From Pseudomonadota bacterium (lineage in GTDB: Bacteria > Pseudomonadota > Alphaproteobacteria > Rhizobiales > Beijerinckiaceae), in assembly GCA_020161975.1 (NCBI GenBank), contig JAIUNP010000001.1, forward strand, positions 48,663-112,662: a stretch of 64,000 bases of DNA, given 5' to 3'. Within the stretch, counting starts at the first letter, position 1, and the number at the start of each line of letters is the position of its first letter. Under the pieces are notes generated by a model. It searched no databases and was not told where the DNA came from. It saw only the letters and a program-made list of their open reading frames with translations. The position numbers and the translations under genes are program-made. Shown here one piece after another: positions 1-7,658 of this stretch.

Positions 1-440
1 ATCGAGGAAAGCCAGGCCTGCCCGCCGGAACTGGACGCCAGATGCACGACGACACCCTGTTCCTGACCCGGATCATAGCGAAGGCCGCTGGTGGCACCCT
101 GCGCAACGGCCACCCAGATCAGGTCGTCACCATCGATCACCGAAAGGCGGATCAACTCGCCGCTCGTCTGCGCCAACCGGTCGAGAATGGGTTGCGCCAC
201 ATCGCCAACCCCGGTGCGACCGAGAAAGCCCACGCCCATGGCGGCCAGCTTCATCGTCAGCGCATAATCGCCCTGATCCTGCACCTGCCGGACATAACCA
301 AGCCGCATCAACTCGTTGAGTGTGCGATGAACCCCGCTTGCGGGCTGGTTCACGGTTTGGGCAATGGACGAAACGGACATGCCGCCCGGCTTGACCGCGA
401 GAAGTTCGATGATCGACAGGGATTTTTCGAGCGTGCTCAT
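1..440 (-). CDS. IclR-family transcriptional regulator (partial, C-terminus off window)
   Basis: The reverse strand reads MSTLEKSLSIIELLAVKPGG and continues for about 146 residues to the window edge. Residues 1-60 form an IclR-type winged helix-turn-helix (SVSSIAQTVNQPASGVHRTL is the recognition region). The beginning of the effector-binding domain follows (GELIRLSVIDGDDLIWVA). The start ATG at 438-440 is preceded by a weak GGAAAA. IclR proteins such as PcaR, PcaU and PobR commonly control protocatechuate and 4-hydroxybenzoate genes. Its place downstream of pobA on the same strand makes an aromatic-acid effector plausible, but this is inference. A palindromic repeat separates it from pobA, so it is probably transcribed separately. 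Confidence 0.85.
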   Translation of the reverse strand, partial: MSTLEKSLSIIELLAVKPGGMSVSSIAQTVNQPASGVHRTLNELMRLGYVRQVQDQGDYALTMKLAAMGVGFLGRTGVGDVAQPILDRLAQTSGELIRLSVIDGDDLIWVAVAQGATSGLRYDPGQEQGVVVHLASSSGGQAWLSS

Positions 441-530
441 GCGTTTTCCAATCTGGATTATCATTCCATTTTTGACGCAGGGTGCCGGATAGTCAAGAGT
501 TTTCCATGGTCATCCGCAGGAAAGGCGAAA

Positions 531-651
531 TGACGCAGGAAACAAGTCATGCGAGTGAGGATACTCGCCGCGTCCTGCGTCACCCCCGGATCACCGGAGG
601 CCCATGCCCGCAATTGGCCATGGATGCCCGGTGGATGCCGGGCATGACGAA
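531..651. repeat. Intergenic palindromic repeat (composite stem-loops)
   Basis: Between the IclR gene and pobA lie nested inverted repeats. TGACGCAGGA (531-540) pairs with TCCTGCGTCA (573-582) and encloses the hairpin GCGAGT-GAGGAT-ACTCGC (551-568). A second unit at 579-651 has an ATGCCCGG/CCGGGCAT stem (624-631 and 638-645) and ends CATGACGAA. The second unit has the layout and conserved ends of the element at 45338-45413, so both look like members of one interspersed palindromic family. It may also end pobA transcription. Confidence 0.6.
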
Positions 652-696
652 GGAGGGGGCCGCGAAAAGGGCTGTCAGACGGATGGTCCGTCCGGG

Positions 697-1863
697 TCAG
701 TAAGGCAGGCCGACATAGTTTTCGGCAAGCGCTGTCTGTGCGGCTTTCGAGCCCGCCAGATAGTCGATCTCCGAAGCCTGCATGCGTCGCAGGAAGTCGC
801 CTTCCGCCGGGAAGGTGTGCAGCATGCGTGTCATCGACCACGAGAAGCGCGAGGCTTTCCACACACGTGCAAGCGCCGTTGCCGAATAGGTCTTGAGAAG
901 CCCGTCGTCTCCGGCATAGCGGGCAATGAGCGCGCGAGACAGGTAATACACATCGGAAGCCGCCAGATTAAGACCCTTGGCACCGGTCGGCGGCACGATA
1001 TGGGCGGCATCCCCGGCGAGATACAGGCGACCCCAGCTCATGGGTTCGGAGATGAAGCTGCGAAGCGGCGCAATGGACTTTTCAATCGACGGACCCGTTT
1101 CCAGTGTGTCAGCCAGTTCAGCGGGCAGACGGCGGCGCAGTTCATCCCAGAAGAGATCATCGCTCCAGGCTTCCACCTTGTCGGTCAACGGCACCTGCAG
1201 ATAGTGACGGCTCAGTTGCGCATTGCGCATGGAGCAAAGGGCAAAGCCACGGTCCGACCCGGCATAGACCAGTTCTTCGTGCAGTGGCTTGGTTTCCGAC
1301 AGAATGCCCAGCCACCCGAAGGGGTAGACGTGTTCATATTCGCGCCGCGTGCCTTCGGGAATGGTGCGGCGGCTCACGCCATGGAAACCGTCGCAGCCCG
1401 CGATATAGTCGCAGTCGATGCGCTGTCCCTTGCCGTTATGCGTGAAGGTGACGTAGGGCGCATCGCTGTCCGCGCCGTGGATTTCGACCCCTTCCGCCTC
1501 GTGGAAGATCGGCGCGCCAGTGCGGTCGAGTTCATCGTAAAGGTCGCGGGTCACTTCCGTCTGGCCGTAAATGGTGACGCTGGAACCGGTCAGCGCCTTG
1601 AAATCGATATGGACGGTCTGGCCGTGCGCGGTGATGAGCGTGCCGTCATGCACGAAGCCTTCGGCATCCAGACGCTTGCCCACACCCGCTTCGCGCAAGA
1701 GATCGCAAAGGCCCTGTTCGAGAACGCCAGCGCGAATGCGCGCCAACACGTAATCACGCGTGCGCTGTTCGAGAACCACGGCGTCCACGCCCTTGCGGCG
1801 CAGAAGAAGCGACAGGAGAAGGCCGGACGGTCCTCCGCCAATGATGACAACCTGATGTCTCAT
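697..1863 (-). CDS. pobA: 4-hydroxybenzoate 3-monooxygenase
   Basis: This 388-residue protein matches the usual PobA length of about 390. PobA is a cytoplasmic FAD/NAD(P)H-dependent aromatic hydroxylase that converts 4-hydroxybenzoate to protocatechuate. Visible motifs are the N-terminal dinucleotide fold (VVIIGGGPSGLLL), the RIRAGVLEQG segment, YGQTEVTRDL, the DG motif in AGCDGFHGVSR, and the second FAD motif LAGDAAHIVPPTGAKG. The start ATG at 1861-1863 follows GGGAGGAATACAAGC. The gene sits 22 bp downstream of a NIPSNAP gene and is read with it and with the AraC-type regulator. The protocatechuate it makes would feed the pca genes at 21.5-25.2 kb. Confidence 0.95.
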   Translation of the reverse strand: MRHQVVIIGGGPSGLLLSLLLRRKGVDAVVLEQRTRDYVLARIRAGVLEQGLCDLLREAGVGKRLDAEGFVHDGTLITAHGQTVHIDFKALTGSSVTIYGQTEVTRDLYDELDRTGAPIFHEAEGVEIHGADSDAPYVTFTHNGKGQRIDCDYIAGCDGFHGVSRRTIPEGTRREYEHVYPFGWLGILSETKPLHEELVYAGSDRGFALCSMRNAQLSRHYLQVPLTDKVEAWSDDLFWDELRRRLPAELADTLETGPSIEKSIAPLRSFISEPMSWGRLYLAGDAAHIVPPTGAKGLNLAASDVYYLSRALIARYAGDDGLLKTYSATALARVWKASRFSWSMTRMLHTFPAEGDFLRRMQASEIDYLAGSKAAQTALAENYVGLPY

Positions 1864-1885
1864 GCTTGTATTCCTCCCAGAATGA

Positions 1886-2449
1886 TCAAAGCGGTGAAAA
1901 GTGAAGCGGGCGCAGCACAATGTGGCTGACGCCGGAAAGGGGCTCGGCAGGAACGGGATCGGCACTGCGTGGCAGAAGCGAGAAGGGACCGCCTGCCGCA
2001 CCGGACAGCGTTTCGAAAACGGCAACGGAGCCGGTGAGCGCCAGACCGGAAACCAGCGCGGCGCATTCGCGCGCCATCAAGGGAGCGCCCGCATTGCGGC
2101 AAGGCCTGACGGTCCGGCGTGCGGCAAGTGCTGCGTCGAAAGCGGGCGATGAGGTGGTCAGGCGCAGGAAGCGGTTTTCCTGCTCTTCCACCAGAGCGAA
2201 AGCGCGCGGAATGAAACCCTTGACCCAGCCTTCCTCGGTGGCGAGCGAAGCCCGGCAGGCTTCGCGCTCGGCCCAGTCGGCATAGCTCCACAGATGATGG
2301 ATGGTGTTGAGCGGCCCGGTTTCACCCAGCCAGTAACCTGTCATCGGCAGGTGCCGGGTGACGAGCGGCAGGCCTTCATCGGCCAGCATCGCCAGATAAA
2401 TCGGTGCCGCACCGGGCTTCAGCCGGTAGCTTCGCCATTCATGGATCAT
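1886..2449 (-). CDS. NIPSNAP-family protein
   Basis: A 187-residue protein beginning MIHEWRSYRLKPGAAPIYLA, which is the typical opening of a NIPSNAP ferredoxin-like domain, followed by HHLWSYADWAERE. The C-terminal half is less conserved and may be a second, degenerate copy of the fold. A strong GGGAGGACATC precedes the ATG at 2447-2449. The family has no firmly established bacterial function, although dimeric alpha/beta-barrel members often accompany aromatic-degradation genes. Its spacing to pobA (22 bp) suggests co-transcription and an accessory role in 4-hydroxybenzoate metabolism. That role is inferred from context only. Confidence 0.75.
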   Translation of the reverse strand: MIHEWRSYRLKPGAAPIYLAMLADEGLPLVTRHLPMTGYWLGETGPLNTIHHLWSYADWAEREACRASLATEEGWVKGFIPRAFALVEEQENRFLRLTTSSPAFDAALAARRTVRPCRNAGAPLMARECAALVSGLALTGSVAVFETLSGAAGGPFSLLPRSADPVPAEPLSGVSHIVLRPLHFSPL

Positions 2450-2554
2450 GATGTCCTCCCATGGTCGGCAAACTGACCAAGAGAGGCGATTTGGGAAATG
2501 GACGGAGCGTCGGAAAGATTGGACGATACCCGGAGGGCCGCCGTCCGCTCTCCG

Positions 2555-3454
2555 TCAGGTGTCGTGATGCAGGGCTTGTTTGCGGAAGGCGCCCGGCGAC
2601 AGGCCAACGCGCTGGGTAAAGAAGCGGTTGAAATAGGCCGGGTCGTCAAATCCGGTCATGTGCGCCACCTGCGCCACGCTGCTTTCGGTGTAGACGAGGT
2701 AGCGCTTGGCTTCGATGATGATGCGTTCATAGAGCAGATCGGACGCTGTTTTGCCCGCGCGGGCCTTGCAGGCGGCGTTGAGCCGGGCCTGTGTCACTGC
2801 CATTTCACCCGCGTAGAAGGTGAGCGACCGTTCATTGCGGAAATGTTCTTCAAGAAGGGCGCGGTATCGCACCAGAAGATCATAATCGCGGTCGGGGGCC
2901 GCCATACCCGGATCGTCATGGGTCACGTAAAGCCGGAGCACCACCACGAGGATGCGCATATATTGTGCCATGATGGCCGTGCGGCGCCCCGGTGCTGACC
3001 AGATGAACTCGCGGTGCAGCCATTCAAACGTATCCTGCACCGCCGCAATGTTCACCCCCGTTCCTTCCAGCGGATAGGCCGCCGGCTGTTGCGCGGCCTT
3101 GGCCAGACGCGGGTCGGCGATGGTGGCCGCCTTGAGGCAGCCGAGCGCCGCTGTCACCACGAAGCCATCCGTGCCGGGGTTGAAGTCGATCTGGTGAACG
3201 ATACCAGCGGGCACAACAAGAATGCCCGGCGCGGGGATCGGCAGAATCCGGTCTTCCATGCGAATGGTGCCGCCGCCGCTTTTGACGAGAAGCACCTGCA
3301 TGTGATCGGGATGCGCATGCGGACGAATTCTCCAGTCGTTCGGGCCGGAGCGGTCGCGAATAGGCTCCATGTGCAGGAAGTCGAGTTCAACGTCCGCATC
3401 CTGATCGCCATAGAGATAGTAATGCGGAATCCCGCTCTGGGCTTCGCTCGCCAT
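2555..3454 (-). CDS. AraC-family regulator, PobR-like
   Basis: A 299-residue AraC/XylS regulator. The N-terminal half is a cupin-like sensor (RIRPHAHPDHMQVLLVKSGGG). The C-terminal ~100 residues hold the double helix-turn-helix, ending VAHMTGFDDPAYFNRFFTQR and VGLSPGAFRK. The start ATG at 3452-3454 follows CATTCGGGAGGAAGA, a very good ribosome site. The length and the neighbouring pobA fit the AraC-type PobR proteins that activate pobA in response to 4-hydroxybenzoate. Here the gene lies upstream of and in tandem with the NIPSNAP gene and pobA, and divergent from the flavoprotein/SDR operon. It could therefore control both sides. Confidence 0.85.
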   Translation of the reverse strand: MASEAQSGIPHYYLYGDQDADVELDFLHMEPIRDRSGPNDWRIRPHAHPDHMQVLLVKSGGGTIRMEDRILPIPAPGILVVPAGIVHQIDFNPGTDGFVVTAALGCLKAATIADPRLAKAAQQPAAYPLEGTGVNIAAVQDTFEWLHREFIWSAPGRRTAIMAQYMRILVVVLRLYVTHDDPGMAAPDRDYDLLVRYRALLEEHFRNERSLTFYAGEMAVTQARLNAACKARAGKTASDLLYERIIIEAKRYLVYTESSVAQVAHMTGFDDPAYFNRFFTQRVGLSPGAFRKQALHHDT

Positions 3455-3480
3455 TCTTCCTCCCGAATGTCTGCCAAGCG

Positions 3481-3495
3481 AATTGTGCAACAATT
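3481..3495. promoter_or_regulatory. Perfect dyad in the araC/flavoprotein divergent promoter
   Basis: AATTGT-GCA-ACAATT is a perfect inverted repeat lying 27 bp before the AraC-type start and 75 bp before the flavoprotein start. It is a candidate operator for the divergent region. AraC proteins usually bind direct repeats, so the binder could be another regulator. Confidence 0.35.
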
Positions 3496-3570
3496 GCGCC
3501 GGTGCGTCCATTGGTCTGATCCACTCTCCTAAGTTAGCAAAGATCAATGCCAGAAGTCAGGGAGGAACCT

Positions 3571-5283
3571 ATGGAGCGGCACAAGAAGGAAGAGCGTGTC
3601 TGCGATGTGCTCGTTATTGGATCGGGGGCAGGTGGACTTGCCACCGCCATCACCGCCAAGAAACACGGGCTTTCCGTGATCGTGATCGAGAAGGAGCCGG
3701 TCTTCGGCGGCACGACGGCCTTTTCCGGCGGCGTGTTATGGATTCCGGGCAATCGCCACGGCAAGGCCAACAATCCGGCCGATACGCGGGAGGCTGCGCG
3801 CCGCTACATGCAGGCCGAAACCGGCAACTGGTTTGATGCAAAGTCCGTCGATGCCTTCCTAGATGCCGGTCCGCAAATGCTGGACTGGTTCGAGAAGGAA
3901 ACGTCCGTCAAGTTCGTCCCCACCCTTTATCCCGATTACCACCCGACCGTGGATGGTGGTGTGGATGTGGGCCGTTCGGTGCTGGCAGCCCCTTTCGATA
4001 CGTCATCGCTCGGCGATAACCTGAAGCGCCTGCGTCCGCCGCTGGCGACCATCACCTTCATGGGCATGATGTTCAATTCATCGAATGCCGATATCAAGCA
4101 CTTCTTCAACGCCACCAAGTCCGTCACCTCGTTTTTCTACGTGCTGAAGCGGCTGGCCGCCCATGCGGGTGAAGTGGTGCGCTATGGTCGCGGCGTGCAG
4201 GTGACGAGCGGCAATGCTCTGGCCGCGCGTCTTGCCAAGAGCTGCTTTGATCTCTCTATTCCGATCCTCACCGAAACACCGGCTCTCAAGCTGACCACCG
4301 AGAATGGTCGCGTGACCGGTGCCGTGATTGGCGGGGATCAACCCGGCACAATCACCGCCCGCCGCGGCGTGGTTCTGGCCTGCGGTGGCTATGCCCATGA
4401 TCTTGCCCGCCGCGCTGGCGTTTACAAGCACCTGACGGGGAAGATGGCAGAGCATTACTCGCCGGTGCCGGAGGGCAATACGGGCGATGGCATTCGTCTT
4501 GGTGAAGAGGTGGGCGGCGCGTTTGACGCTGAATTTTCCGAACCCGCGGCCTGGATGCCGGTGAGCCGCGTGCCGGGCCATGGCATTTTTCCGCATCTGC
4601 TCGATCGCTACAAACCGGGCATGATCGCGGTCTTGTCGAACGGCAAGCGCTTCACCAATGAAAGCGAAAGCTATCACGATGTCGGCGCGGCGATGATTGC
4701 CGCCGGGGAAGGGGCGGCCTGGCTGATCTGCGACCACCGCACCATTCGCAAGTATGGACTTGGCCATGCCAAGCCCGCGCCCATGCCGCTCGCCAGCTGG
4801 CTGCGCTCGGGATACCTCAAAAAGGGCCGGACGCTGGCCGAGCTTGCCCGCGCCTGCGGCATTGATCCGGTCGGTCTGGAGCAAACGGTTGCCGAGTTCA
4901 ATCGCGGTGCGGTTAAGGGACGCGACGAGGCTTTCCATCGTGGTGAAACCTCGTTCAACCGCTATCTCGCCGATCCGGAAAACAAGCCGAACCCGTGCGT
5001 CGCACCGGTTGAGCAGGGGCCATTCTATGCGGTGAAAATGGAGATGGGTGATCTCGGCACGTTCGATGGCTTGAAGACCACGGTTCCAGGTGAAGTTCTT
5101 GACCGGCAGGGCGATGTCATTCCCGGCCTTTATGCGGTGGGCAATGATCGCGCCTCGATCATGGGCGGCAATTACCCCGGCGCGGGCATCACGCTTGGGC
5201 CTGCCATGACCTTTGGCTGGATCACGGGACGAGCGCTTGCCGCATCCGCAGCACAATCGACGCAGGAAGGAGGCGTGGCATGA
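3571..5283 (+). CDS. FAD-dependent 3-oxo-acyl ring dehydrogenase, KstD-like (candidate 4-oxocyclohexanecarboxylate desaturase)
   Basis: A 570-residue flavoprotein of the succinate dehydrogenase/fumarate reductase flavoprotein superfamily, closest in layout to 3-ketosteroid delta-1-dehydrogenases. Visible features are the Rossmann FAD motif (VLVIGSGAGGLATAI, near residue 15), the GGTTAFSGGVLWIPGN segment typical of KstD, and a C-terminal GGNYPGAGITLGPAMTFG. In the last of these, Tyr~535 and Gly~539 have the Tyr-x-x-x-Gly spacing of the KstD active site. The start at 3571 is chosen over 3547 because GGGAGGAACCT precedes it. The downstream SDR overlaps its stop (ATGA). The position beside pobA suggests it desaturates a cyclic ketone toward 4-hydroxybenzoate. 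The substrate is inferred, and fumarate-reductase-like activity is the alternative. Confidence 0.8.
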   Translation: MERHKKEERVCDVLVIGSGAGGLATAITAKKHGLSVIVIEKEPVFGGTTAFSGGVLWIPGNRHGKANNPADTREAARRYMQAETGNWFDAKSVDAFLDAGPQMLDWFEKETSVKFVPTLYPDYHPTVDGGVDVGRSVLAAPFDTSSLGDNLKRLRPPLATITFMGMMFNSSNADIKHFFNATKSVTSFFYVLKRLAAHAGEVVRYGRGVQVTSGNALAARLAKSCFDLSIPILTETPALKLTTENGRVTGAVIGGDQPGTITARRGVVLACGGYAHDLARRAGVYKHLTGKMAEHYSPVPEGNTGDGIRLGEEVGGAFDAEFSEPAAWMPVSRVPGHGIFPHLLDRYKPGMIAVLSNGKRFTNESESYHDVGAAMIAAGEGAAWLICDHRTIRKYGLGHAKPAPMPLASWLRSGYLKKGRTLAELARACGIDPVGLEQTVAEFNRGAVKGRDEAFHRGETSFNRYLADPENKPNPCVAPVEQGPFYAVKMEMGDLGTFDGLKTTVPGEVLDRQGDVIPGLYAVGNDRASIMGGNYPGAGITLGPAMTFGWITGRALAASAAQSTQEGGVA

Positions 5284-6059
5284 GCTGGCTTGGACTGGAA
5301 GGAAAAACCGCAGTTATCACAGGGGCCGGGGGTGGCATCGGGCAGGCGCTGGCGCGGGCCTTTGCCGCTGAGGGCGCACGCGTCGTTTTGCTCGACCGCG
5401 ACGAGGAGCGCACGGCCCCGCTTGTCGCCGAACTGGGCCATGGTGCTTTCACCCTTGTCTGTGATCTGTCGAAGGCGGGAGAAATTGCAGCCGCCGCTGA
5501 ACGGGTCGATGCCGCAGGCGGTGCCGACATTCTCGTCAACAATGCCGGGATCTTGCGCCCTGGCCCGCTGGAGAGTGTTTCCGAGGCCGATTGGTCGGCC
5601 ATGCTGGCCGTCAACCTCACGGGCTATCTGGCGGCGGCGCAGGCCTTCGGCAAGGGTATGATGGCGCGCGGCGGCGGTGCGCTGGTGCATGTGGCGAGCA
5701 TTGCCGGTTCACATCCCCAGCCGGCCAGCGGGGCCTATTCCGCCTCGAAGGCCGCCATTCTGATGCTGTCGCGCCAATTGGCCTATGAATGGGGTCCGAA
5801 AGGCATTCGCTCGAACACGGTCAGCCCCGGCCTTGTGCGCACACCGTTGTCGGAACCGTTTTACCGGGACGAGGCGGTGAAAGCCAAGCGCGAGGCCATG
5901 GTGCCGATGCGCCGGATCGCAACCCCGCAGGATATGGCGGACGCCGCCCTTTTCCTCGCCTCGAACCGTGCGTCCTACATTTCCGGTCAGGATATTGTGG
6001 TCGATGGCGGCTTGTCGCAAACCCTGATGGGGCTGGTGCCGAGGCCGGGTTATGCGTGA
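5280..6059 (+). CDS. Short-chain dehydrogenase/reductase 1
   Basis: A 259-residue classical SDR. It has the TGAGGGIG cofactor motif near residues 14-21, NNAG, the catalytic serine in VHVASIAGS, YSASK, and a C-terminal FLASNRASYISGQDIVVDGG. An acidic residue at the end of beta-2 (VVLLDRDEE) predicts NAD(H). It starts with the ATGA overlap on the flavoprotein stop, so the two are translationally coupled. In the proposed pathway it would oxidise a ring hydroxyl to the ketone that the flavoprotein then desaturates. The substrate cannot be read from sequence alone. Confidence 0.85.
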   Translation: MSWLGLEGKTAVITGAGGGIGQALARAFAAEGARVVLLDRDEERTAPLVAELGHGAFTLVCDLSKAGEIAAAAERVDAAGGADILVNNAGILRPGPLESVSEADWSAMLAVNLTGYLAAAQAFGKGMMARGGGALVHVASIAGSHPQPASGAYSASKAAILMLSRQLAYEWGPKGIRSNTVSPGLVRTPLSEPFYRDEAVKAKREAMVPMRRIATPQDMADAALFLASNRASYISGQDIVVDGGLSQTLMGLVPRPGYA

Positions 6060-6858
6060 AGAGCAATTCCAGCAAAAGTGTGAAGCGGTTTTGCGTCCGG
6101 AATTGCGAAAGGAAAGGCATGCACTGGTAACTGGGGGAGCCGAGGGGATCGGCTTCGCCATTGCCACGGCGCTGGCCGCTGCGGGTTATTGGGTCACCAT
6201 TGCCGATCTCGATGGTGACAAGGCCGCTGCACGGGCCGCTGAACTGGGGGAAGGCCATCAGGGCCTTTCCTGTGACATTACCGATGAGGCGCAGGCGATG
6301 GCGGCAGCCGCGTCTGCGCCTTTCGACGTTCTGGTCAATAATGCCGGGATTGGCGACACGCATCTGCCGACGTTGGAGCAGAGCGTGGAGAGTTTCCGCA
6401 AGGTGCTGGATGTGCATCTCGCCGGAACCTTCCTGATGTCACGCGAAGTGGGGCGCGGAATGGTGGAGCGGGGGGCGGGTTCTATCATCAACCTGTCGTC
6501 CATCGCGGGCCTGACCGGCCTGCCGAAGCGCAATGCCTATGGCGCCGCCAAGGCTGGCATCGCCGCTATGACCCGCGCCATGGCGTGTGAATGGGCGGGC
6601 AAGGGCGTGCGTGTCAACGCTGTCGCCCCCGCTTTCGTGGAGACGGCATTGGTCAGGAAGCTGGCGGAAGCCGGACGGCTTGACCTGCCGACGCTGCGGC
6701 GTCGCACCCCCATCGGTCGGTTGATCCAGGCGGAAGAAGTGGCGGCAGCCGTCGCCTTTCTGGCTTCGTCCGCTGCGTCTGGCATCACCGGTGCTATTCT
6801 GCCGGTCGATGGCGGCTGGACGGCCTTCGGCGATTTTGGGGATGCTTCGGCGGGGTGA
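6052..6858 (+). CDS. Short-chain dehydrogenase/reductase 2 with repeat-derived N-terminus
   Basis: A 268-residue classical SDR with TGGAEGIG, NNAGIGD, INLSSIAGLTG, YGAAK and a C-terminal ITGAILPVDGGWTAFG. Beta-2 ends with Asp (VTIADLDGD), which suggests NAD(H). It overlaps SDR 1 by 8 bp. The first ~22 residues (MREEQFQQKCEAVLRPEL...) do not look like an SDR. They are encoded by a copy of a common intergenic repeat at 6059-6110, and the SDR fold begins at RHALVTGG. No in-frame ATG exists closer to the fold, only TTG at 6103, so either the repeat is translated or a weak start is used. This is the last gene of the operon before a terminator. Confidence 0.82.
   Translation: MREEQFQQKCEAVLRPELRKERHALVTGGAEGIGFAIATALAAAGYWVTIADLDGDKAAARAAELGEGHQGLSCDITDEAQAMAAAASAPFDVLVNNAGIGDTHLPTLEQSVESFRKVLDVHLAGTFLMSREVGRGMVERGAGSIINLSSIAGLTGLPKRNAYGAAKAGIAAMTRAMACEWAGKGVRVNAVAPAFVETALVRKLAEAGRLDLPTLRRRTPIGRLIQAEEVAAAVAFLASSAASGITGAILPVDGGWTAFGDFGDASAG
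6059..6110 (+). repeat. Rhizobiales-type intergenic repeat inside a coding start
   Basis: GAGCAATTCCAGCAAAAGTG followed by a GCGGTTTTGCGTCCGGAATTGCG segment is an imperfect palindrome (CAATTCC at one end, GGAATTG at the other). It resembles the dispersed element of Ochrobactrum/Brucella genomes, recognised from memory. A related copy sits at 17974-18036. Here it occupies the SDR 1/SDR 2 junction and is read as the N-terminus of SDR 2. Confidence 0.65.
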
Positions 6859-6878
6859 TCGTCCGAACGTGAAATGGA

Positions 6879-6909
6879 AAGGCCCGGCGAGATGATCGCC
6901 GGGCCTTTT
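6879..6909. terminator. Bidirectional rho-independent terminator
   Basis: AAGGCCCGGCGA (6879-6890), loop GATGA, TCGCCGGGCCTTTT (6896-6909). The perfect G+C-rich stem has T-runs on the plus side and A's before it. It separates the convergent SDR operon and the branched-chain-type ABC operon. Confidence 0.85.
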
Positions 6910-6934
6910 GCTTTGCGCCTGAGGGAAGAGAGGA

Positions 6935-7657
6935 TCAGGCGGCATCCTCGATGTGGCCGCCGAGGAAGAGCTGGCCGACGCGGGGATCTTTCAGAAGCTT
7001 GTCGGCCTTGTCGAACATACGCGTCTGGCCGAGTTCAAGCACAAGACCGTAATCCGACATGGCGAGCGCGGCCTTGGCGTTCTGCTCGACCATCAGGATC
7101 GTCACACCTTGGTCGCGCAGGCGGATCAGCGTCTGGAAAACGTCCTGCACGAGGTTGGGCGACAGGCCGATCGATGGTTCGTCAATCAGGATAAGCTTCG
7201 GATCAAGCAGCAGGGCGCGGGCGATTTCCAGCTGCTTCTGCTGGCCGCCGGAAAGCTCGATGGCCTTCTGGTCCTTGCGCTGGCGAAGCATGGGAAACTG
7301 GTCCATGACCTCTTCCATGCGCTGCTTGACCTTGGTCTGGTCCTTGGAGGTGATGCCCCCGAGTTCCAGATTGTGGAGCACGGAAAGCTGCGGCACGACG
7401 TTGCGACCCTGCGGAACGTAGGTGACACCGCGCGCGATCATTTCCGCCGGCTTCTTTCGGGTGACGTTCTCGCCATCGAGCAGGATTTCACCGCCATGGA
7501 TGTTGAGAAGGCCGAAAATCGCCTTGAAGACGGTGGATTTGCCCGCCCCGTTCGGCCCGATCACCGTGGTGATCGAGGCCTTGGGAATGGTGAAGGACGT
7601 GCCGTTGAGAATGGTGATGCGGCCATAACCGCCCGTGATGTTCTTCAACTCCAGCAT
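6935..7657 (-). CDS. Branched-chain-type ABC transporter ATP-binding protein (LivF family)
   Basis: A 240-residue ATPase with Walker A GPNGAGKST, signature LSGGQQKQLEIARAL, Walker B LILIDEPSIGL, and the LivF-like length and C-terminus (VGQLFLGGHIEDAA). The start at 7657 follows GGGAGGCTGAC, one base after the livG stop. It is the last gene of a five-gene HAAT-family importer (binding protein, LivH, LivM, LivG, LivF). The operon lies within the aromatic/hydroaromatic island, so uptake of aromatic or hydroaromatic carboxylates is more likely than of leucine. That specificity is inferred. Confidence 0.9.
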   Translation of the reverse strand: MLELKNITGGYGRITILNGTSFTIPKASITTVIGPNGAGKSTVFKAIFGLLNIHGGEILLDGENVTRKKPAEMIARGVTYVPQGRNVVPQLSVLHNLELGGITSKDQTKVKQRMEEVMDQFPMLRQRKDQKAIELSGGQQKQLEIARALLLDPKLILIDEPSIGLSPNLVQDVFQTLIRLRDQGVTILMVEQNAKAALAMSDYGLVLELGQTRMFDKADKLLKDPRVGQLFLGGHIEDAA

Positions 7658-7658
7658 G

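Noticed and set aside
604..1929. 441-codon plus-strand frame opposite pobA
   Set aside because: Shadow of pobA, whose FAD motifs and ribosome site are unambiguous.
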